DNA from: Salipiger sp. CCB-MM3 | GTDB lineage: Bacteria; Pseudomonadota; Alphaproteobacteria; Rhodobacterales; Rhodobacteraceae | DNA length: 64,000 bases | Direction of reading: 5' to 3' | Assembly (NCBI RefSeq): GCF_001687105.1 | Contig: NZ_CP014596.1 | Span: 1,301,001-1,365,000 of the forward strand | Shown: positions 55,750 to 64,000 of the stretch, in pieces | Layout of the letters: every line of letters starts with the position of its first letter | Position numbering within the stretch: the first letter of the stretch is position 1 | Program-made: the position numbers and the translations under genes | The notes under the pieces: model-generated | Database searches by the model: none | Told to the model about the DNA's origin: nothing | Seen by the model: only the letters and a program-made list of their open reading frames with translations

Positions 55750-56975
55750 TCTTCGTTCTCCGGAAGGGTGACGGTCACGCGGGTGCCGCGATCGGCCACA
55801 ATTTCAAGATCGGCGCCAATCAGCTGGGCGCGGGTACGCAAATGAGAGAGCCCGGACCGGCGGCCGACCTCGGGGCCGATGCCCCTGCCGTCGTCGCTGA
55901 TCGTGACGCGCAGGCGCCGGGCGGGTTCGGAACTCACCGAGACGAGGATGCGGCGCGCGCCCGAATGGCGCGCGGCGTTGTTGATCGCCTCTTGTGTGAT
56001 GCGAAAGAGCGCGGTGCGCGCGGTCGAGCCAAGCCGGTCCGGCGCGCCATCGGTCTCATCCTCGACGTCCACTTCCACCGGCTCGGCCCCCACCGCGCGC
56101 TCCAGATGGACGCGCACCGCATGGGCGTAGCCGAAAAGATCGAGCAGCGTCGGCACGGCGGTGTCGATGAGCGCGCGCAGATCGTCGATCGTGTCGGTGA
56201 CCCGCTCGGCAAGCAGATCGCGGTCCAGCGGAGCGTCCCCGGTCAGATCCCGCAGGATCCGCGTCAGGTCGGCGAGCGTCTGGTCATGCAGATCCATGCC
56301 GATGCGCTGGCGCTCCTGCTCAAGCGTCTGGGTCAGTTCCAGCGCCCCCTGCCGCAGCCCCTCTGCCTCGTCCTGCGCGGCGGCACGGAAATGCGCCGCC
56401 TGCCGCGCCTTGCGCGCCGCATGCAGCGCGTGGAACCACGGCGCGAGCAGATTGCCGAGGTGCTGAAGCCGCGCGGCATCTGCCTTGTCGTAAAAGCCTT
56501 CGGTCTCATGCGAGATGTTGAGCGTGCCGGTCACCTTCCCCATGACCCGTAGCGGCACATTGATACGCGCGCGCAGGCGATGGTTGAGGATCGGCTCGCA
56601 ACAGGCGCCGGGGAATGTATAGCGCGGGTCCTCCATGGCATTGGCGCTGATCATCATCTCGCAACGGCCCTGCAGCAGATCGCGCACCGGCGAGTAATGC
56701 ACCCTCGTACGGCGGTGCGACCAGCGGGTCTCGATCCCCGCCTCATAGCTGACCACCCAGCCGGGGCTGTCGTGCAGGCAGATGTCGGCATGGGTGAAGG
56801 GGATCACCTCGGCGATGAGCGGCGCGATCGCCGCAAGCGCGGCGCTTATCTCGACCTCTTCGGACAGCCGCGCGCTGATCGCGTCGAACACGGTCTGTCT
56901 GCCAAGCCCAGCGGCGGCCTGCGCTACGGGCGCAGACCTGCCTTGCGCTGCACGAGCCGCTTGCGGTGAATTCAT
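55746..56975 (-). CDS. cytoplasmic GAF-domain histidine kinase (NarX/DegS HisKA_3 type)
   Basis: A 409-aa kinase without transmembrane segments. A GAF domain (about 45-185, with a Cys125-Cys126 pair in FPGACCEP) is followed by a coiled-coil signalling helix, a HisKA_3 dimerisation domain with ERQRIGMDLHDQTLADL (His230) and an HATPase domain with NNAARHSGARRI and DDGRGIG boxes. ATG 56975 is preceded by GGGGAGG; the ATG at 57014 lacks one. It senses a cytoplasmic signal, presumably linked to sugar status or redox, and phosphorylates the regulator encoded next to it. Divergent from the sugar importer. Confidence 0.87.
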   Translation of the reverse strand: MNSPQAARAAQGRSAPVAQAAAGLGRQTVFDAISARLSEEVEISAALAAIAPLIAEVIPFTHADICLHDSPGWVVSYEAGIETRWSHRRTRVHYSPVRDLLQGRCEMMISANAMEDPRYTFPGACCEPILNHRLRARINVPLRVMGKVTGTLNISHETEGFYDKADAARLQHLGNLLAPWFHALHAARKARQAAHFRAAAQDEAEGLRQGALELTQTLEQERQRIGMDLHDQTLADLTRILRDLTGDAPLDRDLLAERVTDTIDDLRALIDTAVPTLLDLFGYAHAVRVHLERAVGAEPVEVDVEDETDGAPDRLGSTARTALFRITQEAINNAARHSGARRILVSVSSEPARRLRVTISDDGRGIGPEVGRRSGLSHLRTRAQLIGADLEIVADRGTRVTVTLPENEE

Positions 56976-57008
56976 GATGCCTCCCCACGCGCCTCCTCTT
57001 GCGCGTCT

Positions 57009-57078
57009 CCGCAAGATGGCGCGTTACGCCGCAGAAGAAAACACCTTTTCCCGCAGAGTTCTTGCGGCTTTCCGCAAG
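57009..57078. promoter_or_regulatory. CCGCAAG sites in the kinase/ABC importer divergent region
   Basis: CCGCAAG occurs at 57009-57015 and 57072-57078 and, inverted, at 57061-57067. The last two form a perfect 7-4-7 inverted repeat (CTTGCGG-cttt-CCGCAAG). Related CCGCAGA and TGCGGG variants surround them. A likely operator for the NarL-type regulator controlling the ABC operon. Confidence 0.5.
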
Positions 57079-57186
57079 CGATCTGCGGGCTGCTCACTTT
57101 ACGGGCAGCTGCCGCAGGGGCAGCATGGGCGTGCCCGTGGAGGACGGGCGACCAGTGAGCGCCCGCAAAGGGCGATGGGAGGGAGA

Positions 57187-58209
57187 ATGACCAAGTTCCA
57201 ATTCGGAACCCGGATGCTGCTCGGCGCGGCGGGGCTTGCCATGGTGGTAGGCGGCGCAATGGCCGACACGTCCGGCAAGCGCATCGCGCTGTCGAACAAT
57301 TACGCGGGCAATTCGTGGCGTCAGGCGATGCTGCAGACCTTTCAGGAGGTCGGCTCGAAGGCGGTCGAGGAGGGAGTTGTCGCCGCGGCGGACGCCTATA
57401 CCACCTCCGAGAACCAAGCGACCGAACAGGCCGCGCAGATCCAGAACATGATCCTGCAGGGCTATGACGCGATCATCCTCAACGCCGCCTCGCCGACCGC
57501 GCTGAACGGCGCCGTGGAAGAGGCCTGCAACGCAGGCGTTACCGTGGTCAGCTTTGACGGTATCGTCACCGCGCCCTGCGCGTGGCGCATCGCGGTGGAC
57601 TTCAAGGCGATGGGCAAGGAGCAGGTCGAGTATCTCGCGCAGCGTCTGCCCGAGGGCGGCAACCTGCTGGAGATCCGCGGCCTTGCCGGGGTTTTCGTGG
57701 ATGACGAGATCCATGCGGGCATCGAGGAAGGCGTCAGCGAGAACAGCCAGTTCGAGATCGTCGGCTCGGTGCATGGCGACTGGGCACAGGACGTTGCGCA
57801 AAAGGCCGTGGCGGGCGTGCTGCCCTCGCTGCCCGATGTCGTGGGCGTGGTGACGCAGGGCGGCGACGGTTACGGCGCGGCGCAGGCGTTCAAGGCCGCG
57901 GGCCGCGACACGCCATTGATCGTGCTTGGCAATCGTCAGGACGAGATGCAGTGGTGGGCCGAGCAGCGCGATGCCAACGGCTATGAGACCATGTCGCTGT
58001 CGATCGCGCCGGGCGTGGCCTCGCTGGCCTTCTGGGTGGCGCAGCAGGTGCTGGACGGCGCCGAGGTGCCCAAGGATCTGACCGTGCCCTTCCTGAAGGT
58101 GACGCAGGACACGCTCGACGACGCTCTCGAGACCACGCCCGAAGGTTCGGTGGCCAACACGGTCTACACGCTCGACGACGCCAAGGCTGTTATCGAAGAG
58201 GCCATGTAA
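57187..58209 (+). CDS. sugar ABC transporter substrate-binding protein (RbsB-like)
   Basis: A 340-aa periplasmic protein with signal peptide (about 1-26, ending AMAD) and a Peripla_BP_4/ribose-binding-protein fold: SNNYAGNSWRQAM at the start, GYDAIILNAASPTALNGAVEEACNAGVTVVSFDG, and GVVTQGGDGYGAAQAF in the second lobe. ATG 57187 follows GGGAGGGAGA; a long upstream open frame is unrelated. First gene of the SBP-ATPase-permease-permease-lactonase operon. Ligand probably a sugar, lactone or polyol. Confidence 0.9.
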   Translation: MTKFQFGTRMLLGAAGLAMVVGGAMADTSGKRIALSNNYAGNSWRQAMLQTFQEVGSKAVEEGVVAAADAYTTSENQATEQAAQIQNMILQGYDAIILNAASPTALNGAVEEACNAGVTVVSFDGIVTAPCAWRIAVDFKAMGKEQVEYLAQRLPEGGNLLEIRGLAGVFVDDEIHAGIEEGVSENSQFEIVGSVHGDWAQDVAQKAVAGVLPSLPDVVGVVTQGGDGYGAAQAFKAAGRDTPLIVLGNRQDEMQWWAEQRDANGYETMSLSIAPGVASLAFWVAQQVLDGAEVPKDLTVPFLKVTQDTLDDALETTPEGSVANTVYTLDDAKAVIEEAM

Positions 58210-58215
58210 GCCATC

Positions 58216-59646
58216 ATGAGTACCGCAGCCCAAGCGGCTGCGCCGATCGTCGCCCTGACCGATGCCGCCAAGCATTTCGGTCCGGTCAGGGCGCTCGACG
58301 GCGTGAGCCTGTCCATCTCTCCGGGAGACTGCCTTGGCCTTGTCGGCCACAATGGCGCCGGGAAATCCACGCTCGTCAACGTGGTCAATGGCGGGCTCGC
58401 GCCCTCCTCGGGCACCGTCACCTTTCCCGCCTCCAGCGCGCCCAACGCGCTGACCGCCGGGGTGCGCTCGGTGTTTCAGGAACTTTCGCTCTGCCCGAAC
58501 CTGACGGCGGCAGAGAACCTGCGCATTTCGCATTCCGCGCTTCGGGGGCTGAACTGGCGCCCCCCTGCGCGCGCCGAGATCCGCGCCGCGCTGGATCAGG
58601 TGTTTCCCGGCCATGGCATCGACGCCGACGCGCCGGTCGACACGCTGACCATCGCCGAGCGGCAGATGGTCGAGATCGCCATCGGTTTTGCCCCGCGCGG
58701 CACCGAGGCGCGGCTGGTCATCCTCGACGAGCCCACCTCGTCGCTGGATGCGGGCATCGCCGAACAGTTGCTCGCGCACATCAAGACCTTCTGCGCGCAA
58801 GGCGGCGCGGTGATCTTCATCTCTCACATGCTGGGCGAGATTTTCGAGGTCGCGACCCGCATCCTCGTGATGAAGGACGGCAAGGTCGTCGCCGAGAAGC
58901 CCGCCGGGGGCTTCACCCGTCAGGGACTGGTCGATGCCATGGGCCATGTGGCTGCCGAGGGCACCGCCGCGCAGGCGGGTCGGGTGCAGGGCGCGGAAGT
59001 CGTGCACACGCCCGAAGGGCTCTGCGCGCGCGAAGGAGAGATCGTCGGCCTTTCGGGGCTCGCGGGCCATGGGCAGGCCGAGGCGCTGGCGCGGCTCTAT
59101 CTTGGGGCCACCTCCTCGTGGCGCAGCCCGCGCGGGGCGGGGATGGTCTTTGTCGCCGGGGATCGGGGCCGGGATGGCGTGCTGCCGCTCTGGTCGATCC
59201 TGCGCAACGCCTCGATCTCGATCCTGCCGCAGATCGCCAAACGCGGCATGGTCGACCGCCCCCGCGAGGCCGAGATCATCGCCGAGTGGAAAAAGCGCAT
59301 CGGCATCCGCACCGATGATGTGACCAACCCCATTCTGTCGCTCTCGGGCGGCAACCAGCAGAAGGTGCTCTTCGCCCGCGCGCTCGCCTCCTCCGCCCCG
59401 GTAGTGGTGATGGACGATCCCATGCGCGGCGTCGACGTGGGCACCAAACAGGACGTCTACGCCATGATCCGCGCCGAGGCCGCCAAGGGCCGCACCTTCC
59501 TTTGGTATTCGACCGAGACCGAGGAGGTCTGCCAATGCGACCGCGTCTTCGTGTTCCGCAACGGCGAGATCTCTGCCGAACTGACCGGTGACGAGATCAC
59601 CGAGGAGCGCATCCTCGAGGCCTCTTTCGAGATGGAAGGGGCGTGA
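58216..59646 (+). CDS. sugar ABC transporter ATP-binding protein (RbsA/MglA type)
   Basis: A 476-aa protein with two fused ABC ATPase domains. The first has Walker A GHNGAGKST (44-52), a degenerate signature LTIAERQ and ILDEPTSSLD. The second has the typically degenerate Walker A region (GLSGLAGHGQAE), a canonical LSGGNQQKV and VVMDDPMRGVDVG with Asp in place of the catalytic Glu. This is the usual asymmetry of the family; length is slightly below the usual ~500. Starts 6 nt after the binding-protein gene. Confidence 0.92.
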   Translation: MSTAAQAAAPIVALTDAAKHFGPVRALDGVSLSISPGDCLGLVGHNGAGKSTLVNVVNGGLAPSSGTVTFPASSAPNALTAGVRSVFQELSLCPNLTAAENLRISHSALRGLNWRPPARAEIRAALDQVFPGHGIDADAPVDTLTIAERQMVEIAIGFAPRGTEARLVILDEPTSSLDAGIAEQLLAHIKTFCAQGGAVIFISHMLGEIFEVATRILVMKDGKVVAEKPAGGFTRQGLVDAMGHVAAEGTAAQAGRVQGAEVVHTPEGLCAREGEIVGLSGLAGHGQAEALARLYLGATSSWRSPRGAGMVFVAGDRGRDGVLPLWSILRNASISILPQIAKRGMVDRPREAEIIAEWKKRIGIRTDDVTNPILSLSGGNQQKVLFARALASSAPVVVMDDPMRGVDVGTKQDVYAMIRAEAAKGRTFLWYSTETEEVCQCDRVFVFRNGEISAELTGDEITEERILEASFEMEGA

Positions 59647-59647
59647 C

Positions 59648-60577
59648 GTGAAGCTCTTTGCGAAATACCGGATCCTCTTGCCCGTGGTCTCGCTGGCAGT
59701 GCTGCTGGCGGCGACCTTCTACATGCAGCCGCGGGCGATGAGCTATTTTGGGCTCAACCTGCTCTTCAACCTCGCGGTGCCCATCGCGCTGGCGACCATC
59801 GCGCAGATGATGATCATCATGGTCAACGACATCGACCTGTCGCTTGGTGCCTTCGTGTCGCTGGTGGCCTGCGTCACCGCGACCTTCCTCAATGACAGCC
59901 CCATGCTGGGCGTGCTGATCCTGCTGGCGCTCGTGCTGAGCTATGCCGCGCTTGGCGCGGTGATCCACGCGCTTGACCTGCCCGCCATCGTGGTGACTTT
60001 GGGCATGTCCTTCGTCTGGGGCGGGCTGGCTCTGTTCATCCTCCCCTCGCCCGGCGGCGCGAGCCCCGGCTGGCTGCGCACGTTGATGACCGTCAAGCCG
60101 CCCTACATTCCCATGGCGGTCTGCGCCTCGGTGATCATCGCGGTGGTGACCCACCTGCTGGTGATCCGCTCGGGCATCGGTACGGTGCTGCGCGGGGTCG
60201 GCGGCAACGCCCGCTCGGTGCAGCGCGCAGGCTGGCCGGTGGTCCGTCTGAAGGCGCTGGCCTATGGCCTCGCCGGGCTTTTCGGGGTCTTCGCGGGCAT
60301 GGCGCTGGTGGGTCTCACCACCTCGGCCGATGCCAATATCGCGCTGCGCTACACCTTGCTGTCCATTGCCGGGGTGATCCTCGGCGGCGGCGAGTTCACC
60401 GGCGGCAAGGTCAGCCCGGTGGGCGCGGTCATCGGCGCGCTCACCCTGACCCTCGCCGCGTCTTTCCTGAGCTTCCTGCGGCTCTCGCCCGATTGGCAGA
60501 TCGGCGCGCAGGGGGCGATCCTGATCCTTGTCCTGACGGCGCGGCTGCTCTTCACCCGCCGCGACGCGCAGGCATGA
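59648..60577 (+). CDS. sugar ABC transporter permease 1 (RbsC-like)
   Basis: A 309-aa BPD_transp_2 permease with about eight to ten helices. It includes the ADINLSVG-like motif as VNDIDLSLGAFVSLV and ends with GVILGGGEFTGGKVSPVGAVIGALTLTLAA. The GTG start at 59648 lies 1 nt after the ATPase stop with AAGGGG upstream; the earlier ATG in frame lies inside the ATPase gene. It pairs with the second permease to form the channel. Confidence 0.88.
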   Translation: MKLFAKYRILLPVVSLAVLLAATFYMQPRAMSYFGLNLLFNLAVPIALATIAQMMIIMVNDIDLSLGAFVSLVACVTATFLNDSPMLGVLILLALVLSYAALGAVIHALDLPAIVVTLGMSFVWGGLALFILPSPGGASPGWLRTLMTVKPPYIPMAVCASVIIAVVTHLLVIRSGIGTVLRGVGGNARSVQRAGWPVVRLKALAYGLAGLFGVFAGMALVGLTTSADANIALRYTLLSIAGVILGGGEFTGGKVSPVGAVIGALTLTLAASFLSFLRLSPDWQIGAQGAILILVLTARLLFTRRDAQA

Positions 60578-60587
60578 GGAGGCGCGC

Positions 60588-61523
60588 ATGAAACTCATCT
60601 CGAAACCCTGGGTCTGGTCCTGGGTCGCCGCCGCCGCCGCCTTCGCGCTGACCGTCGTGCTGACCGAGGGGCGCGGCGCCGGAGAACTGGCCTATGCCGC
60701 GCTCAGCTTCGGGGCCTTCGCCGCCATCGTCGGCCTCGGGCAGATGCTGGTGATCACGCTGGGGCCGGGCAATGTGGACCTGTCGATCCCGGCCACGATG
60801 ACGCTTTCGGGCACGCTGGCGCTAAAGGCCATGGGCTCGGATCCGGGCACGGCGTGGATGGGGCTTGGCGTGGCGATCCTCGTCGGCTTCGGCACAGGTC
60901 TGGCCAATTTCGCGCTGATCTACCTGCTGCGGCTGCCGCCGATTATTGCCACGCTGGCCGCCTCGCTTGTCTATCAGTCGCTGGCGATCTGGTCGAACCG
61001 CGGGCTGCGGATCAAGCCTCCTGCCGGGCTCGCCGACTTCGCGACCGGACGCACCATGGGCATTCCCAACGTAGCTCTGGTGGGACTGGGCCTGTCGCTG
61101 CTGATCTGGCTGCTGCTCGAACGCTCGGTCTGGGGCCGCTGGCTGCTGGCCTCGGGGCAGAACCTGCGCGCCGCGCGGCTCGCCGGGGTGCCGGTCGAGG
61201 CGGTCCGCGCCGCAACCTATGTGGCCGTCACCGTCTTTGCCGCCATCGCGGGCTACCTGCTGGCCAGTTTCTCGGGCGGCGCGGCGCTCAACATGGGGGC
61301 CGAGTACCTGCTGATGTCGATCGCCGTGGTGGTCATCGGCGGCACCTCCATCGCCGGGGGCTTTTCCAATGTGCCGGGCGTCTGGGGCGCCTCGCTCTTC
61401 ATGTTCCTCGTCGTCTCCATGCTCAACTCCTACGGCGCGGGCGCCGGGGTGCGCATGGTGCTGACCGGTCTCATCATCATCGGCATCGTGATTGCCGCCA
61501 GCACGAGGAGGGTTCAGCGATGA
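60588..61523 (+). CDS. sugar ABC transporter permease 2 (RbsC-like)
   Basis: A 311-aa BPD_transp_2 permease paralogous to the preceding gene, with GPGNVDLSIPATMTLSGTLALKAMG and AVVVIGGTSIAGGFSNVPGVWGASLFMFLVVSMLNSYGAG. Two separate permease genes imply a heterodimeric channel, unlike the single RbsC of enteric bacteria. GAGGAGG precedes the ATG. Its stop overlaps the lactonase start (ATGA). Confidence 0.9.
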   Translation: MKLISKPWVWSWVAAAAAFALTVVLTEGRGAGELAYAALSFGAFAAIVGLGQMLVITLGPGNVDLSIPATMTLSGTLALKAMGSDPGTAWMGLGVAILVGFGTGLANFALIYLLRLPPIIATLAASLVYQSLAIWSNRGLRIKPPAGLADFATGRTMGIPNVALVGLGLSLLIWLLLERSVWGRWLLASGQNLRAARLAGVPVEAVRAATYVAVTVFAAIAGYLLASFSGGAALNMGAEYLLMSIAVVVIGGTSIAGGFSNVPGVWGASLFMFLVVSMLNSYGAGAGVRMVLTGLIIIGIVIAASTRRVQR

Positions 61524-62458
61524 TCCGCAACCCCGAGCATCTGGAAATCCATGACGCGCGCTTTCGCCGCCTCGTCCATCCGATGGGCAAGCTCGAACGG
61601 CTCTGCACCGGTTTCACATGGACCGAAGGGCCGGTGTGGTTCGGCGACCGAAACGCGCTGATCTTCTCCGAGATCCCGTCCCAGACGCTGTACCAGTGGA
61701 CCGAAGGGCCCAGCGGCGGGCTCAGCACCTTCCGCGCGCAGAGCCAGTTCAACAATGGCAACACCCGCGATCCTTTGGGGCGGCTCGTGGGCTGCCGCCA
61801 TGGCACGCGCGACGTGGTGCGCACCGAGCACGACGGATCGCTCACCGTGCTGGCTTCCGCGCACGCGGGCAAACGTCTCAACTCGCCCAATGACGTGGTG
61901 GTCAGTTCTGATGGTGCCGTGTGGTTCACCGACCCGACCTACGGCATCATTTCGAACTTCGAGGGCAACCGCGCAGAGCCCGAACAAGCCGCCCGCCATG
62001 TCTTCCGCATCCCGCCCGAGGGCGGCGCGCCGGTGCCGGTGATCTCGGACTTCGCGCAACCCAATGGCCTTTGCTTCTCGCCGGATGAGAGCCTCCTCTA
62101 CGTGGCCGAAAGCGGCTCGAGCCATGACGACAGCGTGCCCTCGGTGATCCGCAAATACGCGGTGGAAGGCGCTGCGCTGACGCCGCTCGGCGCTTTCGCC
62201 ACGCTCGACTGCGGCCTGCCCGACGGCATGCGCTGCGACATCGAGGGCAACCTCTGGTCCTCGGCGGGTGACGGGGTGCATTGCTTCGCGCCGGACGGCA
62301 CGCTGCTGGGCAAGATCCTCGTGCCCGAGGTGGTCGCCAATCTCTGCTTCGGCGGGCCCGACGGCCAGCGCATGTACATCACCGCGACAAGCTCGATCTA
62401 CCGCGTCTTCGTTGACGTGAAAGGCGCCGAGCCCTGGACCCGCAGCACCCGAGCCTGA
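61520..62458 (+). CDS. SMP-30/gluconolactonase/LRE family protein
   Basis: A 312-aa six-bladed propeller hydrolase. Metal ligands of the family are visible: Glu in FTWTEGPVW (about 37), Asn in LNSPNDVVVS (about 130), and Asp in FSPDESLLYVAES (about 195). It opens sugar lactones (gluconolactone-type) to acids. The ATGA overlap with permease 2 shows it belongs to the importer operon, suggesting that the imported sugar is oxidised to a lactone, perhaps by a dehydrogenase elsewhere, or that a lactone is imported. Confidence 0.9.
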   Translation: MIRNPEHLEIHDARFRRLVHPMGKLERLCTGFTWTEGPVWFGDRNALIFSEIPSQTLYQWTEGPSGGLSTFRAQSQFNNGNTRDPLGRLVGCRHGTRDVVRTEHDGSLTVLASAHAGKRLNSPNDVVVSSDGAVWFTDPTYGIISNFEGNRAEPEQAARHVFRIPPEGGAPVPVISDFAQPNGLCFSPDESLLYVAESGSSHDDSVPSVIRKYAVEGAALTPLGAFATLDCGLPDGMRCDIEGNLWSSAGDGVHCFAPDGTLLGKILVPEVVANLCFGGPDGQRMYITATSSIYRVFVDVKGAEPWTRSTRA

Positions 62459-62465
62459 CCGCCCT

Positions 62466-62512
62466 TTCATTGTTCCTCAAATACGCCCGCCGAAGGCGAT
62501 CCCCCGCCTCCG
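62466..62512 (-). repeat. extragenic palindromic repeat, copy 2
   Basis: On the minus strand a GC-rich inverted segment (about 62488-62512) precedes GGCGTATTTGAGG and AACAATGAA (62487-62466), which matches the tail of copy 1 (45507-45528) with one mismatch. It lies just after the lactonase stop. Confidence 0.65.
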
Positions 62513-62638
62513 GTTCCGCCGCCGCCTTCAAAAACCCGTGTCCGGAAAAGTCGGAACAGCGGGCGGGCCCTTCCCGTTGCATATCCAGACGCGCCCAAGA
62601 CGGCGCCTTAATTGCAAGACAGATGGAAGGAGACCCTC

Positions 62639-63199
62639 ATGACCGCCATCAGCACCGCAAAGATCCTGATTATCGCCACCAATGGATTCGAGCAGTCGGA
62701 ACTGGAATTCCCGCGCGACCAGTTGCGCGTGAAAGGCGCCGAGGTCCATGTGGCCACGCTCGACGGCAAACCCATCAAGGGCTGGGAAGGCACCGACTGG
62801 GGCCGCGAGGCCGAGGCCGACGCCAAGATCGCCGACGTCAATTCGCATGACTACGACGCGCTGGTGATCCCGGGCGGCCAGATCAACCCCGACCTGCTGC
62901 GGGTGGAGCCGGGTGTCATCAACCTCGTGAAAGACTTCCACAACGAGGGCAAGGTCATCGCAGCCGTCTGCCATGCCCCCTGGGTTCTGGTCGAAGCCGG
63001 CATCGTGAAAGGCCGCGAAGTCACCTCCTATGCGTCGATCAAGACCGATGTGATCAACGCGGGTGGCTCTTGGGTCGACGAAGAAGTGGCCTGCGACAAA
63101 GGCATCATCACCAGCCGCAAACCAGACGACCTGAAAGCCTTCGTCTCGAAAATCGTCGAAGAGATCGAAGAAGGTCAACACGATCGCAAGGCGGCGTAA
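62639..63199 (+). CDS. DJ-1/PfpI family type 1 glutamine amidotransferase-like protein
   Basis: A 186-aa single-domain protein of the PfpI/YhbO type. The nucleophile elbow is AAVCHAPWVLVEAG (Cys111, His112), with Glu in FEQSELEFP near residue 22 completing the site. Relatives are chaperone/deglycase or protease-like stress proteins. ATG 62639 has GGAAGGAGA upstream; an ATG at 62612 is less likely. Single gene ended by an intrinsic terminator. Confidence 0.9.
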   Translation: MTAISTAKILIIATNGFEQSELEFPRDQLRVKGAEVHVATLDGKPIKGWEGTDWGREAEADAKIADVNSHDYDALVIPGGQINPDLLRVEPGVINLVKDFHNEGKVIAAVCHAPWVLVEAGIVKGREVTSYASIKTDVINAGGSWVDEEVACDKGIITSRKPDDLKAFVSKIVEEIEEGQHDRKAA

Positions 63200-63225
63200 C
63201 CCTTCCGTACCGCTTTGCGACACCT

Positions 63226-63256
63226 GGCCGCGCCGGTCCCCCCGGCGCGGCCTTTT
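63226..63256 (+). terminator. intrinsic terminator after the PfpI gene
   Basis: A perfect 11-bp stem GGCCGCGCCGG/CCGGCGCGGCC (63226-63236 with 63242-63252) with a 5-nt loop, followed by TTTT. Confidence 0.85.
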
Positions 63257-63342
63257 GCTCGGAAGGCGACAGAGCTGCCCCCTGCCGCGAAAGCCCCCAA
63301 GGAAGGTGGATTTTCCGCGCCAACCCCGACCCCGCGCTCGGG

Positions 63343-64000
63343 TCAGTGAACCACACTACGCGCCGATTGAGTGTCCCACGCTTGATTGAGCCGAGCGAGC
63401 ATCTCGTCGCACAACGCCGCCACCCCAGGGGCGATAGCGACGTCGCGCCCGGCTCCGACAGACTTCGACGAGACGTGATAGCGATCGGCGGTCGCTAGAG
63501 ATTGATCACCCGCGAACCGTCGGATGGCATCCGTTTCCGCCTTGGGATTTTGCACGAAAATCTCGTAAGGGACCAAAAGCACCCGCGGGTCTTCCTCAAG
63601 CGCCTGCTGGAAGAAGAGCGTATTGCGCGCATACCAGAACAGCGCGGCGGCATCGGCTTCGGTCGGCTCTTCGACAGCCTCACGCACCCGCCGAAGCGTC
63701 TCGTCGGAGAGGTTCTCCCCACGCCAGTCACTTCGGTCGTTCAGAAGCGCCGAGAGGTCCCGGCGCCCGTTATCCTCGCCAAACATCCGGAGGTTCGAGC
63801 GCACCACATCGCGATAGTCGCGAAACATCCAAACCGCCCGGCACTGTGGAAAACCATCCAGCATCGCTTTGGCATTTTGGCTTTCGACAAGAGGCTTCAG
63901 GACGATCAGATCGGCCGTGTTCCTCTCCAACCGCGCCTTCACATCCTCAAGCGGACGCAGGCGCAATCCATGCGTATCCTGCGGATCGCTCAGCGCGCTC
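63343..64000 (-). CDS. sulfotransferase-domain protein (partial, 5' end off the right edge)
   Basis: The C-terminal ~218 residues of a PAPS-dependent sulfotransferase-like protein. RAVWMFRDYRDVVRSNLRMFG is the 3'-phosphate-binding region (Arg/Ser), preceded by LIVLKPLVESQ and followed by VLLVPYEIFVQNP (the YExL/DL helix region) and a short helical C-terminus. The frame stays open to the window edge, so the TTG at 63966 need not be the real start. It probably acts on a surface glycan or small molecule; the 63257-63342 gap is featureless. Confidence 0.78.
   Translation of the reverse strand, partial: SALSDPQDTHGLRLRPLEDVKARLERNTADLIVLKPLVESQNAKAMLDGFPQCRAVWMFRDYRDVVRSNLRMFGEDNGRRDLSALLNDRSDWRGENLSDETLRRVREAVEEPTEADAAALFWYARNTLFFQQALEEDPRVLLVPYEIFVQNPKAETDAIRRFAGDQSLATADRYHVSSKSVGAGRDVAIAPGVAALCDEMLARLNQAWDTQSARSVVH

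Noticed and set aside
57094..59535. 813-codon open frame on the minus strand
   Set aside because: It runs antisense to the sugar-binding protein and ATPase genes, has no recognisable domain, and is a typical GC-rich shadow frame.
1..64000. CRISPR array, tRNA, rRNA or prophage genes
   Set aside because: No regularly spaced repeats, no cloverleaf-like sequence, no phage structural or integrase genes were found on either strand.

Overview
The window is 64 kb of GC-rich DNA (roughly two thirds G+C by eye) with tightly packed genes, frequent ATGA/GTGA overlaps and very short intergenic gaps. The gene content (four TRAP transporters, one tripartite tricarboxylate transporter, an alphaproteobacterial-type glycerol operon, PQQ dehydrogenase, CoA-dependent catabolic modules) points to a metabolically versatile alphaproteobacterium of the Rhodobacterales/Roseobacter group. 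This is inferred from gene families and neighbourhoods, not from a marker gene. I see no rRNA, tRNA, CRISPR array, prophage or intact insertion sequence.

Layout. 1-4.5 kb: glycerol uptake and oxidation (glpD-glpS-glpT, reading off the left edge, with divergent glpR). 4.6-7.0 kb: membrane PQQ dehydrogenase of the glucose/quinate family. 7.2-13.7 kb: TctD/TctE-type two-component system plus a co-operonic periplasmic binding protein, divergent from tctCBA. 13.7-18.9 kb: a TRAP system with a fused DctQM permease, flanked by a D-serine dehydratase/D-threonine aldolase-like enzyme and an Asp/Glu racemase-family protein. 18.9-25.5 kb: a shikimate/quinate catabolic operon (TetR regulator; dehydrogenase, TRAP transporter, 3-dehydroshikimate dehydratase fused to a VOC domain) leading to protocatechuate.

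25.5-48 kb is a catabolic region of unknown substrate. It has a seven-gene leftward operon (DapA-family lyase, TRAP, DUF3830, acyl-CoA synthetase-like, nucleoside hydrolase) divergent from tautomerase/acyl-CoA dehydrogenase/MaoC/GntR, then an outer-membrane protein, a TRAP-dihydropyrimidinase operon divergent from an HpcH-type aldolase, and a long leftward operon (CoA transferase, acyl-CoA dehydrogenase, two hotdog proteins, two unusual DapA-family paralogs, DUF4286) followed by a LysR gene. TCAGAT half-sites recur in the promoter regions of these units, suggesting a shared regulator.

48-49 kb is the only large gene-poor stretch. It contains, on the minus strand, two hairpins displaying the same 13-nt anti-Shine-Dalgarno loop (CCUCCUCCC), the hallmark of the alphaproteobacterial 'cuckoo'/CcsR-type small RNAs. 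49-55 kb holds housekeeping-like genes and regulators (CinA-like, GNAT, AhpD-like, OmpA, two LysR, one TetR). 55-62.5 kb is a NarX/NarL-type two-component pair divergent from a complete sugar ABC importer with two permeases and an SMP-30 lactonase. The right end has a DJ-1/PfpI protein and a partial sulfotransferase.
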